From Peptoniphilus asaccharolyticus DSM 20463 (GTDB taxonomy: Bacteria > Bacillota > Clostridia > Tissierellales > Peptoniphilaceae), in NCBI RefSeq assembly GCF_900176115.1, contig NZ_FWWR01000011.1, forward strand, positions 242,227 through 306,226: a DNA stretch of 64,000 nucleotides. The letters are read 5' to 3'. The notes below the pieces were generated by a model. That model worked only from the letters and a program-made list of their open reading frames with translations. It was not told the DNA's origin and did no database searches. This document shows positions 48,094 to 57,803 of the stretch, in pieces; the first letter of the stretch is position 1; each line of letters opens with the position of its first letter. Position numbers and translations under genes: made by a program.

Positions 48094-48816
48094 CTATAAT
48101 TCTAAAATCTTTTTTGTAAATTCTGTCTTTTCAAATTGAATTTCATCTATGCTCTTTACAAATCTTTTTTCCATTAGTGAATTTGTGCATATACAAGCGT
48201 CAAATCTTTCTAATTCTTCAAAAGATACGTGTCTGATTTCGCATTCTATATTTTTTTCTTCGAGTTTTTTAATAAGATTTTTTCTGTACACTCCAGGCAA
48301 CAGACCATCTTCGACAGGTGGTGTCACCACTACACAATCTTTTATAAAGAATAAATTTGTATAGCTGCCTTCTGTGATATTTCTATCTTGATTTAAAAAT
48401 ACAGCTTCATCATAACCCAAATTTTTTACGCTTGATAATACCTCATGGTTTAAGAGATAGTTGTTGGTTTTATGGTTATTCAGCAAATTAAATTTGTCTC
48501 TTATCTGCTCAACAACTTTTAGCCTAAGTCCTTCTTCAAATTTTTTATCTGAATAGTCTGTAAGTCTTGTCTCTATATGCAGGCTGTAGCCTTCAAAATC
48601 TTCTAAGACCATTATTCTAAGTGCTCCATCCACAAGTCCTGTATTCTCAATTTCACGAGCTATCTCAGCTTCTATTCCATCTGCACTAATTCCCAAAAAT
48701 TCCATCGAATTCTTAAGTCTTAGTAAGTGGTCTTCAAAGTATTCAAGTTTTTCATCTTTTATCTTTATGGTTTCAAAGAGCCCTTTTCCATACTTTATGC
48801 CATCAGGTTGTTTCAC
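48094..48816 (-). CDS. pabC: Aminodeoxychorismate lyase (class IV aminotransferase)
   Basis: PLP enzyme that releases pyruvate from aminodeoxychorismate to give p-aminobenzoate for folate. The 240-residue class IV fold has KYGKGLFETIKI at the start, the PLP lysine in NNHKTNNYLL, and NITEGSYTNLFFIKD followed by VVTPPVEDGLLPGVYR. Family members also include branched-chain aminotransferases, but the 4-bp overlap with pabB and adjacency to pabA fix the role. Confidence 0.9.
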   Translation of the reverse strand: MKQPDGIKYGKGLFETIKIKDEKLEYFEDHLLRLKNSMEFLGISADGIEAEIAREIENTGLVDGALRIMVLEDFEGYSLHIETRLTDYSDKKFEEGLRLKVVEQIRDKFNLLNNHKTNNYLLNHEVLSSVKNLGYDEAVFLNQDRNITEGSYTNLFFIKDCVVVTPPVEDGLLPGVYRKNLIKKLEEKNIECEIRHVSFEELERFDACICTNSLMEKRFVKSIDEIQFEKTEFTKKILEL

Positions 48817-50141
48817 TTCAACGCCTCGATAAGTTTTAGTGATTTCTGAAGTGTTTCGTTGTATTCATCTTTTACTTCTGAATCCCAAGTTACAGCTCCT
48901 CCACCTGAGAAATAACAATCTTCACCTTTTTTAAGAATGGTTCTAATCAATATGTTAAGGTCTGAATTTTCATTAAATGAAATATATCCTAAAGAACCTG
49001 TATAAACATTTCTCTTGTATTTTTCAACTTTGTCTATAGCCTCTATCGCCATCAACTTAGGTGCTCCGGTTATGGAACCACCTGGGAATATATTCTTTAT
49101 TAAGCTGTATATATCTTCTTCATCTCTTAATTCACCAATAATAGTTGCAACAAGGTGGTGTACACTTTCGTAGCTTTCAAGTCTATAGTTTTCAACCGCC
49201 TTAACTGTTTCGTATTTACAAGAAAGACTTAAATCGTTTCTCATAAGGTCCACAATCATAAGTAGTTCTGAAACATTCTTTTCACTATTTAGTAGTTCAG
49301 CCTTTAATTTTTCGTCTTCTTCTTTGTCAGCTGATCTCTTTATAGTTCCCTTAATTGGTCTTGCCTCAACCATTCTATCTCTACACTTGAAAAATCTCTC
49401 TGGTGATGATGAAAGAATTTGATAATCTCCCAAGTCCATATATGTCATAAAATCGGCTTTGTTTATATTTCTCAAGTTTATATATAAATCGTAAGGATCT
49501 CTATCGCTCTTTACGGTAAATTGTTGAGTTAGATTCACTTCATACACAATTCCTTTTTTAATCATATCTCTCACATCATCAAAGGCAACTCCATACTCTT
49601 CTTCTGTAATTCCCTTTACCATTTCGTGAGTTGTGTATGGTTTTTTTGTTATTTCAGGAGAATAGAATAACTCTTCAATATCACTTATATCTTCTCCATC
49701 CATATAGATTATATTAAATTTCTTTGTAGCATTGTCATACTCGACAACTTTAAAATATATTCCAAAGAATGTGTCATATATGTCCACATTTTTTTCAGCT
49801 TTAAGCACTATATTGCAATTATCTTCAGTAAAATCGTATGAAAGATATCCAACAGCTCCCCCGACAAAATCTCTTTCATCTTCCACAAAGTACTCTTTCA
49901 TCAAATCTCTCAACACATCTAACGGATTCTTGTGTATATTAAAATTTTCAAGTCCTTCAACTTCTGTATCAAATCCCTTTGATTTTACTATTATCTTTGG
50001 AGCAAATCCCAAGTATGATTTATTTCCTTGATGAGAATTTCCCTTCGCACTATCTAAAAAGAAAGGATATTCTCTATCTTTTATATTAAAAAGTAGCTCT
50101 TCCGGTGTTATATTAGTCTCTACACTTTTAGTTCTTATCAT
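48813..50141 (-). CDS. pabB: Aminodeoxychorismate synthase component I
   Basis: Converts chorismate plus ammonia to 4-amino-4-deoxychorismate. The 442-residue chorismate-binding protein has VEARPIKGTIKRS, LLMIVDLMRNDLS and FPGGSITGAPKLMAIEAID, with the PIKGT lysine that marks PabB rather than anthranilate synthase. The gene overlaps pabA by 14 bp upstream and pabC by 4 bp downstream. Ammonia would come from PabA. Confidence 0.92.
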   Translation of the reverse strand: MIRTKSVETNITPEELLFNIKDREYPFFLDSAKGNSHQGNKSYLGFAPKIIVKSKGFDTEVEGLENFNIHKNPLDVLRDLMKEYFVEDERDFVGGAVGYLSYDFTEDNCNIVLKAEKNVDIYDTFFGIYFKVVEYDNATKKFNIIYMDGEDISDIEELFYSPEITKKPYTTHEMVKGITEEEYGVAFDDVRDMIKKGIVYEVNLTQQFTVKSDRDPYDLYINLRNINKADFMTYMDLGDYQILSSSPERFFKCRDRMVEARPIKGTIKRSADKEEDEKLKAELLNSEKNVSELLMIVDLMRNDLSLSCKYETVKAVENYRLESYESVHHLVATIIGELRDEEDIYSLIKNIFPGGSITGAPKLMAIEAIDKVEKYKRNVYTGSLGYISFNENSDLNILIRTILKKGEDCYFSGGGAVTWDSEVKDEYNETLQKSLKLIEALK

Positions 50142-50721
50142 TTCTTACCTCTGCCAAAAAATTCTCTATCATTTGTAAACCGTACTTTGTCCCAACAGAT
50201 TCCGGATGGAATTGTACTGTTTCAATTTTCATAGACTCATCTCTAAGTCCCATTATAACTCCATCTTTTGTCTTTGAAGTTATCTTCATGCCATTGTACT
50301 CTCCGTCCACAAATAAATTATCTTCTGCAACTAAAGAATGGTATCTCATAACTGTTGTAGGATTTGGCACGCCTTTAAACACACCTTTTCCATCGTGTTC
50401 TATCTCGCTCATCTTTCCATGCATAGGACGTGTACCCTCTACAACTTTTACTCCTCTTGAAACGGCAAAAGCTTGATGTCCTAAACAAATTCCAAGTATA
50501 GGATACTTTCCTTGCAACTTCTTTAGAATCTCCAAGCTTATTTTAGATTCTTCAGGACTTTTTGGCCCTGGAGATATAACGATTGCCTCAGGATTTAATT
50601 CAACCACTTCGTCTATAGTGATTTCGTCATTTTTCTTCACTACAACTTCTTCTTTTAATATGTTCAAATAAGTCACAACATTGTATGTAAATGAATCATA
50701 ATTATCTATCATCAAAATCAT
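50128..50721 (-). CDS. pabA: Aminodeoxychorismate synthase glutamine amidotransferase
   Basis: Class I glutamine amidotransferase of 197 residues, giving ammonia to PabB. Seen are MIDNYDSFTYNVV, VISPGPKSPEES, the nucleophile cysteine in ILGICLGHQAFA, and VQFHPESVGT with histidine and glutamate. The sequence alone cannot separate PabA from TrpG; the pab neighbours favour PabA. The ATG at 50721 follows GGGTGAG; an upstream TTG in frame is rejected. Divergent from folC. Confidence 0.9.
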   Translation of the reverse strand: MILMIDNYDSFTYNVVTYLNILKEEVVVKKNDEITIDEVVELNPEAIVISPGPKSPEESKISLEILKKLQGKYPILGICLGHQAFAVSRGVKVVEGTRPMHGKMSEIEHDGKGVFKGVPNPTTVMRYHSLVAEDNLFVDGEYNGMKITSKTKDGVIMGLRDESMKIETVQFHPESVGTKYGLQMIENFLAEVRNDKN

Positions 50722-50798
50722 ATTCTCACCCAAATAAATTATTGTTCTAATTTAACATTTTTCATCTTTTTTATTAGCTTTTATAAGTAGTATAATAG

Positions 50799-50824
50799 AG
50801 AATGTAGTTGGACTACATATTCTA
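50799..50824 (+). promoter_or_regulatory. Promoter and hairpin in the folC leader
   Basis: A TATAAT box at 50791-50796 is followed at once by a stem GAATGTAGT-TGG-ACTACATATTC. The hairpin would sit at the 5' end of the folC transcript. It does not match the THF riboswitch consensus; it may only stabilise the message. Confidence 0.4.
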
Positions 50825-50915
50825 TTTAGGGCAGTCTTATAACTTGACTACCTTATTTTACTCTGATAGTATCGATTATAAATTAATATGTTATTTATTA
50901 CAAGCGAGGAAAAAA

Positions 50916-52211
50916 ATGAATACAGAAAACAAACAATTGAACACTTTTGACGATTATATAGACTGGATGTATAACAGAGGTTCCAGCGGAGAAAAGCACA
51001 CAATGGAAAACGTCGGACGTCTATTAGCTGCTTTCGATAATCCTCAAGACAAAATTAAAGTTATACACGTTGCTGGTACAAATGGTAAGGGCTCAACTTG
51101 CCACTATATGCAAAGCGCTCTATCTGTAACTTCAAAATGCGGCCTTTTCATATCACCTTACATGGAAACTATCTTAGAATCTATTTCCATCAATGGAGTT
51201 CAGATATCAGCCGAAGACTTTATGAGATATATTGATGAGCTTAAACCTGTAGTTGAAAAACTTGATGAGGAAGGATTCCACAACACTTACTTTGAAGTGC
51301 TAACTGCTATTATGTACAGATACTTCTATGAACAACAAGTTGATGTTGCAGTGGTTGAAGTAGGCTTAGGCGGACGTGTTGATTCAACAAACATAATCAA
51401 GGCACCTCTTGCATCAGTAATCGTTACAATTTCTATGGACCATGTAAATATACTTGGAAACACTATTGAAGAAATTGCTCAAAACAAGGGTGGAATTATA
51501 AAAGACAATCGTCCAGTTTTTGTATATCCTCAAAAACCTGAAGTTATGTCAGTGCTAAGAGAAATTGCAGAAGAACACAATTCTGAATTTTTCACTTTCT
51601 CACCTGATGAAATAAAAGATATCGATTTATCTCCAGCAAAAAATCAATTCACTTTTAGAAACTTTGTAAACGCAAAGACTAAACTTGTTGGAATTCACCA
51701 ACTTTACAATGTATCTCTTGCCCTTATGGTGCTTGAGCATTTTAAAGATGAATTCAATTTAACTGATGAGATAATTTTAGATGCTATATTCACAACTGAA
51801 AACCACGGCAGACTTGAAGTTATATGTGAAGAACCAGCAGTGCTCATAGATGGTAGTCACAATGCTGAAGCTATCGAAGCTCTACTACAATCTTTAAAAG
51901 CTTTTAAATACAACAGATTAATCGTTGGATTCAGTATCTTAAAAGACAAGGACTATGACTTTGTAATTTCAAAATTATCTTCTATCGCAGATGAACTTAT
52001 AATCACTAACATAGATAATCCAAGAGCTTTCGAGCTTGAAGATTTGAAAAAAGAAGTCTTAAAGAAAACTGAAAATGTAACTGCCATAGCTGATAGAATC
52101 GAAGCTTATGAACATTCAAAAACACGTGCTAAAGAAGGCGACTTAGTGCTATGGTGTGGCTCTCTATACTTAATTAGAGAATTCAGACTTTACGAAAAAA
52201 ACAGAAAATAA
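50916..52211 (+). CDS. folC: Folylpolyglutamate synthase / dihydrofolate synthase
   Basis: Mur-ligase-type enzyme adding glutamate to dihydropteroate or folate. The 431-residue protein shows the P-loop HVAGTNGKGSTCHYMQ, the SPYMETI loop, VEVGLGGRVDSTN, SMDHVNILGNTIEEIA and a C-terminal IDGSHNAEAIEAL. AGCGAGGA before the ATG at 50916 decides the start; upstream frame extension lies in the leader. It completes a head-to-head folate cluster with pabA-pabB-pabC. Downstream the terminator is split by an IS3 element. Confidence 0.94.
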   Translation: MNTENKQLNTFDDYIDWMYNRGSSGEKHTMENVGRLLAAFDNPQDKIKVIHVAGTNGKGSTCHYMQSALSVTSKCGLFISPYMETILESISINGVQISAEDFMRYIDELKPVVEKLDEEGFHNTYFEVLTAIMYRYFYEQQVDVAVVEVGLGGRVDSTNIIKAPLASVIVTISMDHVNILGNTIEEIAQNKGGIIKDNRPVFVYPQKPEVMSVLREIAEEHNSEFFTFSPDEIKDIDLSPAKNQFTFRNFVNAKTKLVGIHQLYNVSLALMVLEHFKDEFNLTDEIILDAIFTTENHGRLEVICEEPAVLIDGSHNAEAIEALLQSLKAFKYNRLIVGFSILKDKDYDFVISKLSSIADELIITNIDNPRAFELEDLKKEVLKKTENVTAIADRIEAYEHSKTRAKEGDLVLWCGSLYLIREFRLYEKNRK

Positions 52212-52217
52212 TATTAA

Positions 52218-52228
52218 AAAATCCTTTC
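52218..52228. terminator. Left arm of the folC/DUF4825 terminator, split by IS3
   Basis: AAAATCCTTTC here pairs perfectly with GAAAGGATTTT at 53730-53740. Without the insertion they would form an 11-bp stem with a loop of about 13 nt between the convergent folC and DUF4825 genes. Confidence 0.75.
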
Positions 52229-52281
52229 CGATTTTGATATGTACCCTCTTTACTGGACAAACCAGTAAGGAGGGTATTTTT

Positions 52282-52869
52282 ATGAAATATAGTTATGAAA
52301 TAAAAAAAGAAAGCGTGCAATTGTATAGAGATGGTAAATGGCCTGATACACCTGAAAGGACCAACGAAAAAAACTTTCATGATTCAATTAGAATATGGGT
52401 TAGGTTAGAAGAACTTCATGGACCAGAAATTTTAAAACATGGAAATAATATCAATTGGACACCTGATGAGAAATTAGAAATGGTATCTAAAGTGTTAGCT
52501 GGAAATTCCATAACATCTATAGCAGTTGAATATGGAATTAATCATGGACAGCTTTATTCATGGGTTAACAAGTATAAAAATTATGGATATAATGGTCTTG
52601 TAAATAAAAAGAGAGGTCGTAAATCTAAAAATACAAGTATGAAAAATAAAAATATCTATAAAGCAAAAGAACTTAATGAATCTGAAAGAGAAGAACTAAT
52701 AAAACTTAGAGCAGAAAATGAATATATAAAAGCAGAAAATGAATATATAAAAGCAGAAAACGAAATAATAAAAAAAGAGATCGCCTTGAGAGAAGAACGT
52801 TACGCTGCGCAACTCAAGGCGAAAAAGCAGCGATTATCAAAGAACTCAAAGAAGAAGGATACAGACTAA
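52282..52869 (+). CDS. IS3-family OrfA (helix-turn-helix protein)
   Basis: DNA-binding subunit of 195 residues. Two helix-turn-helix parts are seen (the second at TSIAVEYGINHGQLYSWVNK), then a leucine-zipper-like coiled coil (about residues 140-185; repeated EYIKAEN). AAGGAGGG precedes the ATG at 52282. At 52820-52828 a GAAAAAG slippery stretch permits -1 frameshifting into orfB, as usual in IS150-like elements. Confidence 0.88.
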   Translation: MKYSYEIKKESVQLYRDGKWPDTPERTNEKNFHDSIRIWVRLEELHGPEILKHGNNINWTPDEKLEMVSKVLAGNSITSIAVEYGINHGQLYSWVNKYKNYGYNGLVNKKRGRKSKNTSMKNKNIYKAKELNESEREELIKLRAENEYIKAENEYIKAENEIIKKEIALREERYAAQLKAKKQRLSKNSKKKDTD

Positions 52870-53685
52870 AATATCTTTTAAAAGCTATTGATATGCCAAG
52901 ATCAACATACTATTTTGAAATAAGTAAAGTTGATAAGATAAAGATTAAGAATAGTCACATTGCAGATAAAATAACTCAAATATTTAACTTCCACAAAGGA
53001 AGATATGGAGTAAGAAGAGTATATATGGAGTTGATAAATCAAGGTTATATCATAAATCATAAAAGAGTTCAAAGAATAATGCATGAGCTAAAACTATTTG
53101 GAAAAAGATCTAAGGAAAAATAATCACTCATATAAGGGGAAGGTAGGTAAAGTAGCTAATAATATAATAAATAGATATTTCAAGGCAGATAAACCTCTAC
53201 AAAAATGGACCACAGATGTGTCAGAATTTAAATTCTCTTGGGGTAAATGCTACATATCTCCAATACTTGATATGTATACCAATGAGATAATCTCTTACGA
53301 CCTATCCTTAAGTCCTAACTTAAATCAGATATCAAATATGTTGAAAAAAGCATTTAACAAATTTCCAAAACTAGATAACTTAATACTACATTCAGATCAA
53401 GGTTGGCAATACCAACATGAATATTATGTAAATGAGCTTAAAAAACATGGCATAAGACAATCAATGTCAAGAAAAGGTAATTGCTATGATAACTCCATAA
53501 TGGAGACATTCTTTGGAAGATTAAAAAATGAAATTTATTATGGTTATGAAAAGAGTTATAGCTCTTTTGAAGAATTTTCAAAAGCAATAGAGGAATATAT
53601 TTACTATTACAACAACGAAAGGATTCAATCAAAAACAAAATGGATGCCACCTACAAAATATAGGTTAGCATCCACTAATAATTAA
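52821..53685 (+). pseudogene. IS3-family OrfB (rve transposase), with one extra base
   Basis: The frame entered by -1 slippage at about 52821 passes MPRSTYYFEISKV and HKGRYGVRRVYMELINQG, then stops at 53123 because of an extra A near 53122. The catalytic part continues from 53098: WTTDVSEFKF (D), LHSDQGWQYQ (D) and NSIMETFFGRLKNE (E). Copy B lacks the extra A and reads through this point, so the break is a single-base insertion. Confidence 0.88.
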
Positions 53686-53746
53686 TTAAATATTGTGTCC
53701 AGTTTTATGGGTACACATCATTTATTTCAGAAAGGATTTTCTTTAT

Positions 53747-54190
53747 TTATTTAGACTCCGCTAAGTTAGCTTTATCTATATATTCTTGAAGTTTTTTACC
53801 GTCTTTATTTAATTCCTCCAAACTTGTTCCATTTGTATTTAGAATTAAATCTACAGCTTCTCTTGTATATAAACCTATTTCTTTATTGCTATTAAAATAT
53901 TTTAACTCACCCAAGTTATCAATCATTGCAAATGTGACTACTGCTTGGTCAAATAGATTTGCCTCACCTTCTCCGCTAAGGTTTACACTTAGTCCATAAG
54001 GTTCTTTTTCAGATTGAATTTCAATATTGTCATAAGCTAAGCCATTAGGATATTTTAATCCATCTACTATTGCTATAACTTTTGAATTGTCTCCAACATA
54101 TTTTGTCTTATTTAATTGATACTCAGGAGTTTTTGTAGAGCACGCTACCAAAAGCAATGTCATTCCCAAAACTAAAAATATCTTTTTCAT
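53747..54190 (-). CDS. DUF4825 lipoprotein
   Basis: Lipoprotein of 147 residues: signal and lipobox LLLVACS (Cys17), then a domain with TKYVGDNSKVIAIVDGL and KEPYGLSVNLSG, the pattern of DUF4825. The conserved segment suggests an extracytoplasmic sensor-like fold, but no function is known. It lies one base after degV on the same strand, as the last gene of the cca-glmM-degV unit, and its terminator has been split by an IS3 element. Confidence 0.8.
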   Translation of the reverse strand: MKKIFLVLGMTLLLVACSTKTPEYQLNKTKYVGDNSKVIAIVDGLKYPNGLAYDNIEIQSEKEPYGLSVNLSGEGEANLFDQAVVTFAMIDNLGELKYFNSNKEIGLYTREAVDLILNTNGTSLEELNKDGKKLQEYIDKANLAESK

Positions 54191-54191
54191 A

Positions 54192-55034
54192 TTAGAATCC
54201 TACTATTATTCCGCCCATATCTGCATAGCCTGTTGCCAATCCCTTAGTATGAACTATCAAAATATCTTTGAAGTTATGAAGTTCTTTTACTTTGTCGGCT
54301 AACATTTGAGCTTTTTCAAGGCCCTCTGCATGGGAAATAACTAATATTCTCTCTTCTAAGTTATCAGCTAAGCTACCCAATTCTTTTGCAAGTTTTAATA
54401 GAGATTTTTTAAATCCTCTATTTATTTCATGAATTTCAATATCTCCATTTTTGTCTGGTTTCATTATTGGTCTTATGTTAAGCGCTGTTGCTACTAAACC
54501 TGTCGCCTTTTTAATTCTTCCATTTTTAATTAGATTATCTAAGTTTTCTAAAATGAAAAATGTTTCATTATTTCCTACTGCTTCTTCTATCTTTTCTATT
54601 TGAGCTTCGAAGCTAATTTCTTCCTTCATTATCTCGTCTATTTTAAGTATTAAAGAAAGTTGTCCGGCGCTTGCTGTCTTTGAATTTACGATATAAACTT
54701 GCTTATCTGGATGCTCTCTTAAATATTCCTCACGAGCTATTACAGCTGCATTGTTTGAGCCTGATAGCAGTTCTGATATTGTAACTATTATAATTTTATC
54801 TTCTTCACATTCATTTAGCTTTTCAAGGTAGTCATAAGGTGATGGACATGAAGTTCTAATTGGATTTTTAGAAGCTTTCATTGCCTCTATGAATACATTT
54901 AAATCTAAATTTTCGTCATCAACGTATTCTACTCCCTCTATTGCTATCTTAAAAGATACCAACAACACCCTAAGCTTTTCTTCTAATTCCTGACTTATAT
55001 CGCAAGATGTGTCTGCTACTATTCTATAACTCAT
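54192..55034 (-). CDS. DegV family fatty-acid-binding protein
   Basis: Protein of 280 residues in the DegV/FakB family; such proteins bind a fatty acid and present it to fatty acid kinase FakA. Seen are the N-terminal IVADTSCDIS, RTSCPSPYDYLEKL and ELLSGSNNAA, VNSKTASAGQLSL, and the C-terminal GLATGYADMGGIIVGF. A GGGGGAT site precedes the ATG. FakA is not in this window. Genes on both sides are on the same strand. Confidence 0.9.
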   Translation of the reverse strand: MSYRIVADTSCDISQELEEKLRVLLVSFKIAIEGVEYVDDENLDLNVFIEAMKASKNPIRTSCPSPYDYLEKLNECEEDKIIIVTISELLSGSNNAAVIAREEYLREHPDKQVYIVNSKTASAGQLSLILKIDEIMKEEISFEAQIEKIEEAVGNNETFFILENLDNLIKNGRIKKATGLVATALNIRPIMKPDKNGDIEIHEINRGFKKSLLKLAKELGSLADNLEERILVISHAEGLEKAQMLADKVKELHNFKDILIVHTKGLATGYADMGGIIVGF

Positions 55035-55042
55035 GTATCCCC

Positions 55043-56386
55043 CTAATTTAGTTTAAGCTCTATGAAATCAGCAAGTTCTCTCGCTTTTTCTTCCATTAGC
55101 TTTTCGTCTTCGCCCTCGATCATAACTCTGATTAAAGGTTCTGTACCGGATGGTCTAATTACCACTCTGCCGGTTTCTCCAAATTCATTTTCTATTTTTT
55201 CTATTTCTTCTTTTACCTCAGGAAAACTCATGTAGTTATTTTTTAAATCATTTCTAACTTTTGCATTTATTAAAACTTGAGGATATGAAGTCATTAAGTT
55301 GTTTAATTCACTCAATGGTTTTCCAGATTTCTTTGCAACTTCTAACAAGTGAAGTCCTGTAGCTAATCCATCTCCTGTTGTATTGTACTCTAAAAATACA
55401 ACGTGGCCTGATTGTTCAGCTCCTATTACATAGTCCTTTGATATCATCTCTTCTAAGATATATCTATCACCTACTTTAGTTTGCACCAAATCCACTCCAA
55501 TGGAGTTTAAATATTTCTTAAGTCCTATATTAGACATAATAGTTCCAACTGCTGTATTGTTGTTTAGTCTGCCATGTTCTTTTAGATATGTTGCACAAAT
55601 TGCAAGTATGTGATCTCCATCTATGATGTTTCCCTTTTCATCCACTGCAATTATTCTGTCGGCATCTCCATCGAAACTCATGCCCATATCAGCCTTTGTT
55701 TCCAACACTAAATTTTGGATAATTCCAGGGTTTGTAGAACCACAGTTGTCGTTTATGTTCATACCGTTTGGCTTGTCGTTCACTACAACCACTTCTGCAC
55801 CAAGTTTTTCCAAAACATTTTGTGCAATTTTATATAGAGCACCATTTCCTATATCTATTGCTATCTTCATGCCTGTCAAATCTACATTTGATATTTCTAT
55901 TAAATACTCTTCATACTTATGAAGTAATTCTTCACTGTATTTCATAGACCCAACGTCTGCATGAGTTGCATTTTTGTATATTTTAGTATCGTCAAATATA
56001 AGTTCTTCAATTTGATCCTCAACTCTATCCGGCAATTTATATCCATCTGCTGAGAAAAATTTTATACCATTGTGTTCAAAAGGATTGTGTGATGCTGAAA
56101 TAACTACACCAGCTAAGTACTCTCCAGTTCTTGTCAAATACGCTATACCAGGAGTCGGTATAACCCCTGTGACTTCTACATCTAACCCTATGGACATAAG
56201 CCCACTCACAAGAGCCGCCTTTAATAGTTCCCCTGATAGTCTTGTATCTTGTCCAACTATTACTTTGCCTTTTTTATCCTTTGACAATACATATCCCGCT
56301 GCTCTTCCAACTTTATACGCAAGTTGTGGAGTTAGTTCAAGATTTGCAACTCCTCTTATTCCGTCAGTTCCAAATAATTTACCCAT
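55043..56386 (-). CDS. glmM: Phosphoglucosamine mutase
   Basis: Converts glucosamine-6-phosphate to glucosamine-1-phosphate on the path to UDP-GlcNAc for the cell wall. The 447-residue protein begins GKLFGTDGIRGVAN and has the catalytic serine loop VISASHNPFEHNG, the metal-binding DGDADR, and the phosphate-binding RPSGTEPLIRVM. AGAGGTTG precedes the ATG. It lies 1 bp after cca and 8 bp before degV, forming a unit. Confidence 0.96.
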   Translation of the reverse strand: MGKLFGTDGIRGVANLELTPQLAYKVGRAAGYVLSKDKKGKVIVGQDTRLSGELLKAALVSGLMSIGLDVEVTGVIPTPGIAYLTRTGEYLAGVVISASHNPFEHNGIKFFSADGYKLPDRVEDQIEELIFDDTKIYKNATHADVGSMKYSEELLHKYEEYLIEISNVDLTGMKIAIDIGNGALYKIAQNVLEKLGAEVVVVNDKPNGMNINDNCGSTNPGIIQNLVLETKADMGMSFDGDADRIIAVDEKGNIIDGDHILAICATYLKEHGRLNNNTAVGTIMSNIGLKKYLNSIGVDLVQTKVGDRYILEEMISKDYVIGAEQSGHVVFLEYNTTGDGLATGLHLLEVAKKSGKPLSELNNLMTSYPQVLINAKVRNDLKNNYMSFPEVKEEIEKIENEFGETGRVVIRPSGTEPLIRVMIEGEDEKLMEEKARELADFIELKLN

Positions 56387-56387
56387 T

Positions 56388-57698
56388 TCAACCTCTATTT
56401 TTTAAAATTTCTATAAGATATTCTTTTTTATTGAGCTGCGGTTTATCCAAGACGATTTCCTCAAGATACCTAAGTATCTCTCCTATCTTTCTGCCCTCAC
56501 TATATCCGAGCTCTTTTATATCGTTGCCATTTAAACACAAAAATTTTTCTTTAACAGTGTCTTCTTTTAACAACTGTTTTATCCTATCTCTGCGATTAAG
56601 TAAAAAATCCATGTCTCTATCTGCTATTGTACACATTCTATCCGCAAGCATTAAGCTGTATAAGTCCAAAATGTTTTCCACACCAACTCTTCTTATCTGT
56701 CTTCTAAGAGCCTTGTCTGTCATTTCTTCATGAACTTTCATGTGCTCATAAATAAGAGTTTGAACTTGCTTTATAAAATTTTTCGAATAACCAAATTTTC
56801 TTAAAGCCTTTTCAGCTATCTCTGCTCCAACTTCGTCGTGTCCATAAAAATGGCCTTGTCCATTTTCATCTAAAGAAAAAGTTTTTGGTTTGGCAACATC
56901 GTGCAACATAGCTGCCATTCTCTGTTTTAAATTTACTTCGGTGCTATCTACCACACACTTTATATGCTCAAAAACTGTCTTGTCATGATATTTTGTCCTC
57001 TGTTCAAATCCAACACAGTCGTAGAGTTCCTCCAAAATATACTTTAAAGCCTTTGTTCTTGCTAATAATTCAAGTCCTCTTGACGGACTATCAGACAACA
57101 ATATCTTATTCATCTCAGGCTTTAATCTCTCCGGAGCAACATTTTTTAAAAGATGTGAGTTTTCAAGTATCGAATTAAAAGTACATTCTTCAATCTGAAA
57201 ATCTAACACGGTTGCAAATCTAATTGCCCTAACCATTCTAAGTGCGTCTTCTTTAAATCTCTCATCTGGATTTCCAACTGCCCTTATGATTTTATTCTTT
57301 AAATCATCTCTTCCACCATGCAAGTCTATAATGTCTTTGTCCATAGCCATTGCATTTATGGTCAAGTCTCTACGTGTTAAATCTTCTTCTATTTTATTTG
57401 AAAACATAACTTTATCGGGATGCCTTGAATCACTATATCCCTGTTCAGTTCTGTAAGTTGTTATTTCAAAAGTTTCATCTTCAAATATAACGGTGATAGT
57501 TCCATACCTTTTGCCTAAGCTAAGTGTCTTATACCCTTTAAACACTTCTATTATTTCATCAGGCAAAGCATTTGTAGTTATATCATAGTCATCCGGTTCC
57601 TTTCCAAGCAGTAAATCTCTTACACAACCTCCGACCATATATGCCTCATATCCAGATTTTTTCAATCTTATGAGTATTTGTTCAATTTTACTTTGCAT
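56388..57698 (-). CDS. cca: CCA tRNA nucleotidyltransferase / poly(A) polymerase family
   Basis: Adds or repairs the 3' CCA end of tRNA. The 436-residue protein has the nucleotidyltransferase motif VGGCVRDLLLGKEPDDYD, RRDLTINAMA, the RNA-binding domain, and an HD domain (MAAMLHDVAKP, GHDEVGAEIA) in the C-terminal half, followed by a C-terminal helical region. AAAGGTGA precedes the ATG. It is the first gene of the unit with glmM, degV and the DUF4825 gene, divergent from the Thr/Lys-rich lipoprotein gene. Confidence 0.92.
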   Translation of the reverse strand: MQSKIEQILIRLKKSGYEAYMVGGCVRDLLLGKEPDDYDITTNALPDEIIEVFKGYKTLSLGKRYGTITVIFEDETFEITTYRTEQGYSDSRHPDKVMFSNKIEEDLTRRDLTINAMAMDKDIIDLHGGRDDLKNKIIRAVGNPDERFKEDALRMVRAIRFATVLDFQIEECTFNSILENSHLLKNVAPERLKPEMNKILLSDSPSRGLELLARTKALKYILEELYDCVGFEQRTKYHDKTVFEHIKCVVDSTEVNLKQRMAAMLHDVAKPKTFSLDENGQGHFYGHDEVGAEIAEKALRKFGYSKNFIKQVQTLIYEHMKVHEEMTDKALRRQIRRVGVENILDLYSLMLADRMCTIADRDMDFLLNRRDRIKQLLKEDTVKEKFLCLNGNDIKELGYSEGRKIGEILRYLEEIVLDKPQLNKKEYLIEILKNRG

Positions 57699-57803
57699 TA
57701 TATCACCTTTTTATTATTATACCATATTCATTGCAATTCGGTTAATAGAGAGGTGTTACTTGTTGGGAAATAAAGTGGTATAATGTACCAAAAGGAGGAT
57801 TAC

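Larger units (their letters stand above)
52235..53720 (+). mobile_element. IS3-family (IS150-like) element, copy A
   Basis: A 1486-bp element with ends TGATATGTACCC / TGATGTGTACCC (complement) as inverted repeats, and TTT on both outer flanks as a 3-bp duplication. It contains orfA and orfB in the -1 arrangement of IS3 elements. A second copy starts at 63329 in opposite orientation. It inserted into the loop of a terminator hairpin. Confidence 0.9.

Noticed and set aside
50797..50915. THF riboswitch before folC
   Set aside because: Only one hairpin is present; the conserved core of the known THF riboswitch is absent.
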